NCBI GenBank assembly: GCA_002411085.1
Contig: DHQK01000140.1
Location: forward strand, 1 to 14,597
Direction of reading: 5' to 3'
From: Marinilabilia sp. UBA5340
GTDB lineage: Bacteria; Bacteroidota; Bacteroidia; Bacteroidales; Marinilabiliaceae
DNA length: 14,597 nucleotides
Position 1 is the stretch's first letter. Every line of letters starts with the position of its first letter. Positions 7,801-12,529 of the stretch are shown in pieces. The notes under the pieces were generated by a model. It was not told the origin of the DNA, did not search any database, and was given only the letters and a program-made list of their open reading frames with translations. The translations under genes were made by a program, and so were the position numbers.

Positions 7801-8176
7801 CAACCTTCTTTCGCTTAATGCTGCTATTGAAGCTGCCAGAGCAGGAGAACACGGCAAGAGTTTTGCTGTTGTTGCAGCCCAGGTTAAAAAACTTGCAGAT
7901 CAATCTTCTGAAGCTGCAAAGAATATTCAAAAACTATCTGAATATGGTCAAAAGCAATCTCAGGAAGCTAATGATAAGATCATTGAATTGAATAAAATAA
8001 TGAACGAAATGGTAGGCACCATCTCCGAAGCAAACCAATCCATCCAGGTTCAGTCCATTGAAGCAAACAATGTCAATTCGGCTATTTTGCAAATGTCATC
8101 GTATATTTCCAATACCTCAATTTTAGCAGAAAAACTGGATGATGCCATAAATTCTTTAACTCTTGAAGAAGAGTAG
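4883..8176 (+). CDS. Chimeric chemoreceptor: Reg_prop/Y_Y_Y (HTCS-type) sensor fused to a methyl-accepting chemotaxis signalling domain
   Basis: This 1097-residue protein begins with a signal peptide (residues 1-27, ending IDA). Residues about 28-690 hold roughly 14 blades of the Reg_prop pattern, such as EDSNGFIWI, IDDFGTIWIGTETRGLFRY and EDQYGNLWIGGHTNGL, enough for two seven-bladed propellers. A Y_Y_Y domain follows (about 694-815, YAYFLEDFDENWNYTD and LDPGTYTFRVKATNNDG). The PPWW motif then leads into one membrane helix (about 822-841). That is exactly the sensor of Bacteroidota hybrid two-component systems. A short coiled coil (RTLESKVKEATDKVSAQN) comes next, as in those kinases, but then an MCP signalling hairpin replaces the kinase. 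Its tip is TNLLSLNAAIEAARAGEHGK (from about 970), followed by FAVVAAQVKKLA. A consensus methylation site, ASTSEEISAS, lies at 904-913 (Glu908/Glu909). There is no HAMP domain, kinase, receiver or DNA-binding domain. The C-terminus (LTLEEE) has no CheR-tethering pentapeptide. cheR and cheB lie about 2-3 kb downstream on the other strand. Confidence 0.94.
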   Translation: MKITWGFVKFIICTIALLNINQNAIDAQTSNIAFDRVTIKDGLSQSTVNHIIQDKHGFMWFATYGGLNKYDGYSFTVYQYDESDSTSLGSNNNEVLFEDSNGFIWIVNNGNIGLERFDPETERFQRIRHDPNDSNSISSNTVHHVMQDSKGNVWVSADNTLNLVIPNEDREAKVRFRRFNTPGYNFTRIFEDSKGNLLLMGSALYYFDRDKETITQSIALPADRVISYVEDKKGNIIAGTFGQGVFKLDWDENSETYKLGDNSKINPAPNSRSVVTIDDFGTIWIGTETRGLFRYNPETNQRVNFVPDRLNPNAISDGNIYSLHIDRSGVLWIGTYSQGLNKADLYRKNFVHFTSTPGDENTMSGSTISGISSNNAKELWVGTRDGEGINRFVFNETEEPNVYHYLNNPNDPNNILDISCLSLLQRRNGEVWVGSQGYVTKIIPEPAGSGRSPQVSRYRKGEWTFSLFEDSKGIIWGGTWDGGLWRFDEITNEFVNYLHDPNDPNSLCDNIVWSIGEDQYGNLWIGGHTNGLSILPQSQRDKPNPKFVNFRYDKDEKTSISNNTINAIYCDPSGTVWLATGRGINKVVDNNNVLANINFESELNFEKYYKEDGLPADGILGIVEDRSGNLWMTSTNGISKFNVTDTTFTNYSESDGLQGNEFRENAYFINNEGRIFFGGTNGMNAFYPEDIKANPFLPEVVLTDLQILNKSVKPGQKINGEVILSQPIHMTSSISLSHKNNMIVLDFAALHYAKPSSNKYAYFLEDFDENWNYTDKRSATYTNLDPGTYTFRVKATNNDGIWKDEGTSILIEVRPPWWATIWFRLLIVASIAGLVFWFISYKTKRLKQNQRTLESKVKEATDKVSAQNSKLTEAQAKLTNIMDDVKNQLGKASEELLDASNRQASTSEEISASMEEITSEMGENASNMHRMLETVKKVEEETQESVKIVSQTLNSINNISESIGFVSEFARMTNLLSLNAAIEAARAGEHGKSFAVVAAQVKKLADQSSEAAKNIQKLSEYGQKQSQEANDKIIELNKIMNEMVGTISEANQSIQVQSIEANNVNSAILQMSSYISNTSILAEKLDDAINSLTLEEE

Positions 8177-8183
8177 TATTACC

Positions 8184-8209
8184 CAGTATTTTCTCAACCC
8201 CAAATACTG
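8184..8209 (+). terminator. Candidate terminator hairpin behind the chimeric receptor
   Basis: CAGTATTT and AAATACTG form a perfect 8-bp stem around a 10-base loop, 8 bp after the receptor stop codon. There is no T-tract behind it, so intrinsic termination is uncertain and the hairpin might instead protect the transcript's 3' end. Confidence 0.35.
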
Positions 8210-8229
8210 TATATCAAATACTTACACAT

Positions 8230-8295
8230 CAACCTAATGCTTTCATTGTTTTCTGTTTTCAAACAGAATAAAAACATTTTGAAAGTATTAGGTTG
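8230..8295. repeat. 66-bp imperfect palindrome with nested stems
   Basis: The outer arms, 8230-8244 and 8281-8295, pair over 15 positions (CAACCTAAT and CTTTC against GAAAG and ATTAGGTTG) with a single G-T position between them. Nested inside, TTCTGTTT (8251-8258) and AAACAGAA (8261-8268) form a second perfect 8-bp arm. It could be a strong bidirectional transcription barrier, a structured RNA 3' end, or a small mobile-type palindrome. Only one copy occurs in the window. Confidence 0.5.
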
Positions 8296-8387
8296 TAAGT
8301 TATACACCTAAAACCTAAGGTGGAAAATTCCTTTTTTACAAATATTGTAATACTTATTTGAGACTTTAAACAACTGAAGTAATTCTT

Positions 8388-8395
8388 TATCTTTG
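8388..8395 (+). promoter_or_regulatory. Candidate -7 promoter box upstream of the DUF4197 lipoprotein gene
   Basis: TATCTTTG matches the TAnnTTTG element exactly. A TTTG at 8357-8360 is 27 bp upstream, longer than the usual spacing, so support is partial. If real, the lipoprotein gene would have a leader of about 210 bases. Confidence 0.35.
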
Positions 8396-8612
8396 TAAAA
8401 GATTATATTGTCCACTAAAATTTTATAGCGTATTTTTTAACTTTAGAATTGTGATTTTCCGTCCGCGGATATTCATCTATTATTTATTTAAATCCGTAAA
8501 AAACAGCATATTTTAATTTCAAATAACTGTATTGGATTAAATTGTCGGTTTTCATCATTCCAACATATTATTATATCTAAAGTTATTCAAAACAACCCAA
8601 TCTACATCTACT

Positions 8613-9353
8613 ATGAAACGAATTCTTCTTCCTATATTTTTCATTGCCATTACAGGTTGTGCCGAACTTGCACAAATTGCCAAAGAAATTGATACCAATC
8701 GCCCCCTTTCGCAAACTGAGGTGATCAGTGGACTGAAACAGGCGCTAACTATTGGTGCAGATTCTGCTGCCTCTGAACTTTCAGTGCTTAATGGTTATTA
8801 CAGGGATCAATTGGTTAAAATCACACTGCCTCCCGAAGCTCAAGTGGTTACAGAAAATATCTCCAAACTGCCGGGTGGAGAAAAACTGGTTGAAGACGTG
8901 GTTTTGAGAATTAACAGATCGGCTGAAAATGCTGCAAAAGAAGCGGCCCCCATATTTGCCAGAGCCATCACTGATATGACAATCAGTGATGGCTTTAAAA
9001 TCCTGAGAGGAGAAAAAGATGCGGCCACCCAATATCTTAAATCCCAAACCTATCAGGAGTTGTACCGCCTTTACCAGCCAAAAATAAAAAGCAGTCTGGA
9101 CAAAGAAATTGTAGGAAACCTGTCGACCAACGAATCATGGGAAACGCTTACAGGCCAGTGGAACAGAGTGGCCGGCTCTATTGTGGGTAAAATGGCTGAT
9201 TTGAAGACTGTGGATACCCAACTGGACAGTTATCTTACCGAGAAAGCACTGGATGGACTTTTCCTGAAACTGGCCCTGGAAGAAGAAAAAATCAGGAAAG
9301 ATCCAAAGGCCCGTGTCACTGCCCTGCTTAAAAGAGTTTTTGGTCAGTCCTGA
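8613..9353 (+). CDS. DUF4197 family lipoprotein
   Basis: The 246-residue product starts with a lipoprotein signal: basic MKR, a hydrophobic core, and the lipobox ITGC with the lipidated cysteine at residue 16, so it should be anchored in an envelope membrane. The mature part matches what I know of DUF4197: PLSQTEVISGLKQALTIG (31-48), a GYY turn (61-63) and ITLPPEA (70-76), then mostly alpha-helix. Family members are single-copy envelope proteins in many Bacteroidota and Proteobacteria without an assigned role. The ATG at 8613 gives a full signal peptide and a normal family length. The last 10 bp overlap, tail to tail, the end of the yhcC-family gene on the other strand, so there is no room for a terminator between them. 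Confidence 0.88.
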   Translation: MKRILLPIFFIAITGCAELAQIAKEIDTNRPLSQTEVISGLKQALTIGADSAASELSVLNGYYRDQLVKITLPPEAQVVTENISKLPGGEKLVEDVVLRINRSAENAAKEAAPIFARAITDMTISDGFKILRGEKDAATQYLKSQTYQELYRLYQPKIKSSLDKEIVGNLSTNESWETLTGQWNRVAGSIVGKMADLKTVDTQLDSYLTEKALDGLFLKLALEEEKIRKDPKARVTALLKRVFGQS

Positions 9354-10291
9354 TCAAAAAGACGCCCTTGCCAGGTATTGCGTTCCTTCATTTGCTTGCG
9401 TACAATTTCCACCAGCTGAAAGTTTTTAAGGCCCCAACGAGGTGCCATTAGTAAATTGTATGGTGCCTGACTCGCCAATCGCTCTACAACAATTGCAGGA
9501 TTGAGCCGTTCAAGAAACGCAATTACCAAATTGGTGTATTCTTCGGGTTGCAACACCCGAAAACCTGAGGGATCTTTTTCAAATTTACGTCCCATATCAG
9601 ACCCTTTAACATACTGAAGCTGATGCAATTTAAGGTAACTCAAAGGTAACTTTGAAAGTACCTCCGAATGCTTCAGCATCATCTCATCGGATTCTCCCGG
9701 AAGCCCCATTATTAAATGTCCCCCGACTGGAAGACCTGCTTTGTGTAATTTCAGAATAGCATCACGGGTTTCTTCAAAAGTATGTCCCCGATTCACCTTT
9801 TTCAAGGTCTCCTCATTGGTGGATTCAATTCCCAACTCCACCACTACATAGTGTTTTTTCTGTAGTTCGGTAAAATAGGAAATTAATTCATCCGGTAAAC
9901 AGTCTGGTCTTGTTCCAACAACGAGGCCTGTAATTTTTGAATGATCAAGAGCTTCTTGGTACAATCTCTTCAACTGATCCAACGGTCCGTAGGTATTGGT
10001 GTAGGCCTGGAAATAGGCCAGATACAACTGATCTGGATATCGATCACGGAAAAAGGAAATACCGGTATTCAACTGGTCGGTGATACTCATTCCCGGCTCA
10101 CAATAGTCGGGATTAAAGGTATTGTTATTGCAGAATGTACATCCACCACTTCCTTTGCTCCCATCCCTGTTGGGGCAGGTAAAACCTACATTGAGAGAAA
10201 GTTTCTGAACCCTGTTGTTAAACTTATTTCGTAAAAAATTACTGTAATCATTAAATGGATTGCTATGGCCCCACGGATATTTTTCTGACAT
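9344..10291 (-). CDS. yhcC: YhcC-family (TIGR01212) radical SAM protein
   Basis: The protein is a radical SAM enzyme of the YhcC/TIGR01212 type, whose substrate is unknown. With the start at 10291 it has 315 residues. The cluster motif is CPNRDGSKGSGGCTFC, i.e. Cys39, Cys51 and Cys54, with the long C-x11-C-x2-C spacing typical of this family. Later family-like blocks are AYFQAYTNTYGP, VGTRPDCLPDELI, VVELGIESTNEETL, VNRGHTFEETRDA and GHLIMGLPGES. A longer frame would start at 10330, but its first codons lie upstream of a TAnnTTTG box at 10308-10315 and overlap the cheB stop. The ATG at 10291 (MSEKYPWGH) fits better. It follows cheB on the same strand but a terminator-like hairpin and its own promoter box intervene, so functional linkage to chemotaxis is doubtful. 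Confidence 0.93.
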   Translation of the reverse strand: MSEKYPWGHSNPFNDYSNFLRNKFNNRVQKLSLNVGFTCPNRDGSKGSGGCTFCNNNTFNPDYCEPGMSITDQLNTGISFFRDRYPDQLYLAYFQAYTNTYGPLDQLKRLYQEALDHSKITGLVVGTRPDCLPDELISYFTELQKKHYVVVELGIESTNEETLKKVNRGHTFEETRDAILKLHKAGLPVGGHLIMGLPGESDEMMLKHSEVLSKLPLSYLKLHQLQYVKGSDMGRKFEKDPSGFRVLQPEEYTNLVIAFLERLNPAIVVERLASQAPYNLLMAPRWGLKNFQLVEIVRKQMKERNTWQGRLFDQD

Positions 10292-10307
10292 GAAATCCTT
10301 TTTGCCA

Positions 10308-10315
10308 CAAAGATA
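10308..10315 (-). promoter_or_regulatory. Candidate -7 promoter box for the yhcC-family gene
   Basis: On the minus strand the sequence reads TATCTTTG, an exact TAnnTTTG match, ending 16 bp before the ATG at 10291. The predicted transcript start would be near 10302, giving a leader of about 10 bases. No good -33 element is visible upstream, where the DNA is the end of cheB. Confidence 0.45.
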
Positions 10316-10319
10316 AGAG

Positions 10320-10351
10320 AAAAAAATCACCTGGCTTTTTTCACCAGAGTG
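10320..10351 (-). terminator. Rho-independent terminator embedded in the end of cheB
   Basis: On the minus strand CAC-T-CTGG pairs with CCAGGTG (7 bp with one bulged T) around a 9-base A-rich loop. Seven T residues (10320-10326) follow shortly after. The stem is formed by the last codons and stop codon of cheB, so the coding end doubles as terminator. Confidence 0.5.
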
Positions 10352-11400
10352 GAAGCAATGACATCAAGCGATACCACCTGATTGACAGCACCTAACTTAA
10401 TGGCTTCATTGGGCATTCCAAAGACAACACATGTTTTTTCGTCCTGCGCTATGGTATAAGCACCGGCTTGTTTCATTTCCAGTAATCCCTGAGCACCATC
10501 ATTCCCCATCCCTGTCATGATGATACCTACAGCATTTCGGCCGGCACTATATGCGGTAGAACGGAAGAGTACATCCACACTGGGGCGATGGCGATTCACC
10601 AGTTGACCGCCGGCAATTTCTACATAATACCTGGCACCGCTCCTTTTCAGGAGTGTGTGCTTGTTTCCGGGAGCTATCAGAGCCCGGCCACGAATCACGG
10701 TGTCATTGTTCTGTGCCTCTTTAACCGAAATGTCGCACATCTCATCCAACCTGTTGGCAAAAGATCGTGTAAAATGTTCAGGCATGTGTTGCACAATCAC
10801 AATGCCGGGGCTGTCATGCGGCAAGCTTTGCAGAATATGTGCCAGCGCTTCCGTTCCCCCAGTTGATGCGCCTATCACAACGACTTTCTCAGTCGTTTTA
10901 ATCATACTGCCATGTTTTCCTCCGGAAGGAATCACAGCATCCGCGGAATAACGGGGTTCCACTTTTATAACTGGTGGAACAGTAAATTTTTTTCGGGGAC
11001 GTGTATGTCCTGCAGCAAAAATAACATCACAGATACGAATTCGTGATTCTTCGAAAAACTCCTTCGTATCCATCTTGGGCTTGGTAATGATTTCTACGGC
11101 ACCATATTCCAGGGCTTTGAGACCGGTTTCTGTTCCTTTTTGGGTAAGACTCGAAATAATAACCACCGGCAGCGGGTGTTGAGACATGATACGCTTCAGA
11201 AAGGTGAGGCCATCCATACGAGGCATTTCCACATCAAGGGTAATAACATCGGGAGCTTCCCTAAGCATTTTCTTTGCCGCCACAAATGGATCAGAAGCCG
11301 TGGCCATAAGCTCCAAACGGCTGTCAGATGCAATAATACGAGAAAGTGTCTGCCTTACAACCGCTGAATCATCAACAACAAGTACTTTTATTTTGCCCAT
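10327..11400 (-). CDS. cheB: Chemotaxis response regulator, protein-glutamate methylesterase/deamidase CheB
   Basis: CheB removes methyl groups from chemoreceptor glutamates and can deamidate glutamines, resetting receptor sensitivity. The 357-residue protein has both expected halves. The N-terminal receiver domain (about 4-120) has acidic residues Asp10 and Asp11, phospho-acceptor Asp56 in TLDVEMPRMDG and Lys107 in the TKP turn. After a basic linker (about 130-170) comes the methylesterase domain, with catalytic Ser179 in GASTGG, His205 in VQHMP and Asp301 in GMGNDGA. The spacing between these three residues (26 and 96) equals that I recall for the E. coli enzyme. The start at 11400 fits the MGKIKVLVVDDS receiver opening. 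It lies 67 bp behind cheR and may also have its own promoter. The kinase CheA that would phosphorylate it is not in the window. Confidence 0.97.
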   Translation of the reverse strand: MGKIKVLVVDDSAVVRQTLSRIIASDSRLELMATASDPFVAAKKMLREAPDVITLDVEMPRMDGLTFLKRIMSQHPLPVVIISSLTQKGTETGLKALEYGAVEIITKPKMDTKEFFEESRIRICDVIFAAGHTRPRKKFTVPPVIKVEPRYSADAVIPSGGKHGSMIKTTEKVVVIGASTGGTEALAHILQSLPHDSPGIVIVQHMPEHFTRSFANRLDEMCDISVKEAQNNDTVIRGRALIAPGNKHTLLKRSGARYYVEIAGGQLVNRHRPSVDVLFRSTAYSAGRNAVGIIMTGMGNDGAQGLLEMKQAGAYTIAQDEKTCVVFGMPNEAIKLGAVNQVVSLDVIASTLVKKAR

Positions 11401-11437
11401 TAAAAGAATCTTTTAAGCTGAATTATCTTGCTTTACA

Positions 11438-11445
11438 CAAATGTA
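11438..11445 (-). promoter_or_regulatory. Candidate -7 promoter box between cheR and cheB
   Basis: The minus strand reads TACATTTG, matching TAnnTTTG, 37 bp before the cheB start. It sits inside a small palindrome, TTTACA-TTTG-TGTAAA (11432-11447). No -33 element is evident, so this could be chance or a weak internal promoter supplementing read-through from cheR. Confidence 0.3.
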
Positions 11446-11467
11446 AAAAATATCCGGCGCTGATGGT

Positions 11468-12325
11468 CTATTCTTCCTTGTTTTTACGAAAAACAGTGGG
11501 ACGCACCCCGGTTAGCGGTAAGTTCATGTCAATCAATGATTCCGAATGACCAATAAAAAGATAACCACCAGGCTTCAGGTGCCTTAAAAGCTTTGAAACC
11601 ACCATTTTCTGAGTAGGGCGATCGAAGTAAATCAGCACATTTCGACAAAATATCACATCAAAACGCTCTGGTACTTTAAAAGTATCATCCATGAAATTGA
11701 TTCTGCTGAACTGAACTTTGTTTCTGATTTCAGGCACCACTTTAAACAGCTTTTTATTGGAATCTTTACTTCGCATAAAATACTTGTGAAGCATATATTT
11801 GGGAACAGGCAGGACTCTTTGCTCGGTGTATACGGCATTGATGGCCATACGCAAAATAGCAGTGGAGATATCGCTGGCCCGGACATAATAATCGATTTGA
11901 CTCCGTCCTTTGAGAAAATCATCTATTACCATGGCAATATTGTAGGGTTCTTCTCCGGATGAACATCCAGCACTCCAAACCCGGAATAGTTGCCCACTGC
12001 TATGTTCCAAAAATCTGGGCAAAACAACTTCTCGGAGAAGTTCAAAATGCACAGGTTCTCTGAAGAAATCTGTCTTATTTGTGCTTACTGCATCAATCAT
12101 GTGAATAAGTTCGGTAGAAAAGCCTTCCGGACTCAGCACAAATTTGGTGTATTCTGCAAAGGAAAATAATTTGAGTGCGGTCAACCGTCTTTTTAGCCTG
12201 GCCTGAAGCATTACTTTTTTGGCGATGGGCATTTTTATTCCGGTTTCCCGGGTAATTATATTGGACAAAGTGCCAAAATCCTTGTCGGACAGTTCGGCTT
12301 TGTAAACGTTTTGAATAGATTCCAT
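11468..12325 (-). CDS. cheR: Chemotaxis protein methyltransferase CheR
   Basis: CheR uses S-adenosylmethionine to methylate specific glutamates in chemoreceptor signalling domains. The 285-residue protein has the N-terminal helical domain (about 1-75) with the LKRRL segment, TNKTDFFRE (82-90), the SAM-binding loop RVWSAGCSSGEEPY (115-128), ASDIS (150-154, Asp152 expected to contact SAM), the beta subdomain (about 180-197, KYFMRSKDSNKKLFKV), and FDVIFCRNVLIYF (222-234). KPGGYLFIGHSESL (251-264) closes the domain. The beta-subdomain loop has the same length as in E. coli CheR, without the short insertion known from pentapeptide-independent CheRs. This suggests that it docks on a receptor-tail pentapeptide, and such a tail is present on the upstream receptor. 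No tetratricopeptide or other extra domain is fused. It is followed by cheB after 67 bp. Confidence 0.97.
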   Translation of the reverse strand: MESIQNVYKAELSDKDFGTLSNIITRETGIKMPIAKKVMLQARLKRRLTALKLFSFAEYTKFVLSPEGFSTELIHMIDAVSTNKTDFFREPVHFELLREVVLPRFLEHSSGQLFRVWSAGCSSGEEPYNIAMVIDDFLKGRSQIDYYVRASDISTAILRMAINAVYTEQRVLPVPKYMLHKYFMRSKDSNKKLFKVVPEIRNKVQFSRINFMDDTFKVPERFDVIFCRNVLIYFDRPTQKMVVSKLLRHLKPGGYLFIGHSESLIDMNLPLTGVRPTVFRKNKEE

Positions 12326-12392
12326 TTTTCAGTTATGTATCTGGCTCTTTTAACTTGTCATCTACATGAAACAGACATTTTATAAACTGGCT

Positions 12393-12437
12393 GAAAGCCT
12401 TTGAGCAATAGCCCGGGACTATTGCTCAAAGGCTTTC
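12393..12437 (-). terminator. 19-bp perfect hairpin between the chemoreceptor gene and cheR
   Basis: GAAAGCCTTTGAGCAATAG (12393-12411) and its exact reverse complement (12419-12437) flank a 7-base CCCGGGA loop. The stem is unusually long and perfect. In the direction of mcp transcription it lies about 93 bp after the stop codon and about 68 bp before the cheR start. No T-tract follows on that strand, so it could be a factor-assisted terminator, an attenuating hairpin that lowers cheR/cheB relative to the receptor, or an RNA-stabilising end. Confidence 0.6.
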
Positions 12438-12497
12438 GCCCTTTTAAAAACATAATCTTACTTCATCAAAAAAGCATTTTATGTTTTTGGGAATTAA

Positions 12498-12527
12498 GCA
12501 GGTCCAATTTTGACCCGGTTTACCTGC
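12498..12527 (-). other. Small hairpin directly behind the chemoreceptor stop codon
   Basis: GCAGGT (12498-12503) and ACCTGC (12522-12527) form a 6-bp stem around an 18-base loop that can itself pair GGTC with GACC. It begins 3 bp after the receptor stop. There is no T-run, so its role is unclear. It may act with the larger hairpin downstream. Confidence 0.3.
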
Positions 12528-12529
12528 CT

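Larger units (their letters stand above)
8177..8612. other. 436-bp non-coding gap rich in hairpins, with a candidate promoter
   Basis: No gene is visible. The left third carries two inverted repeats (8184-8209 and 8230-8295) and a weaker CACCT/AGGTG hairpin near 8308-8324. A TAnnTTTG box lies at 8388-8395. From there to the lipoprotein gene at 8613 the DNA is A+T-rich apart from a TCCGCGGA palindrome at 8462-8469. No riboswitch or known RNA family is recognised. Confidence 0.55.

Noticed and set aside
7429..7930. Minus-strand frames of up to 142 codons opposite the MCP domain of the chimeric receptor
   Set aside because: They are shadows of the coiled-coil codon pattern, lack recognisable domains, and overlap a well-supported gene.
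4883..8176. Annotation as an ordinary hybrid two-component sensor kinase
   Set aside because: There is no histidine phospho-acceptor box, ATPase motif, receiver or AraC domain. Everything after the membrane helix is MCP coiled coil with the hairpin-tip signature.
8230..8295. Integron attC site
   Set aside because: The overall foldback shape is suggestive, but the ends do not give the RYYYAAC/GTTRRRY core sites in the right orientation, and no integrase or gene cassettes are present.
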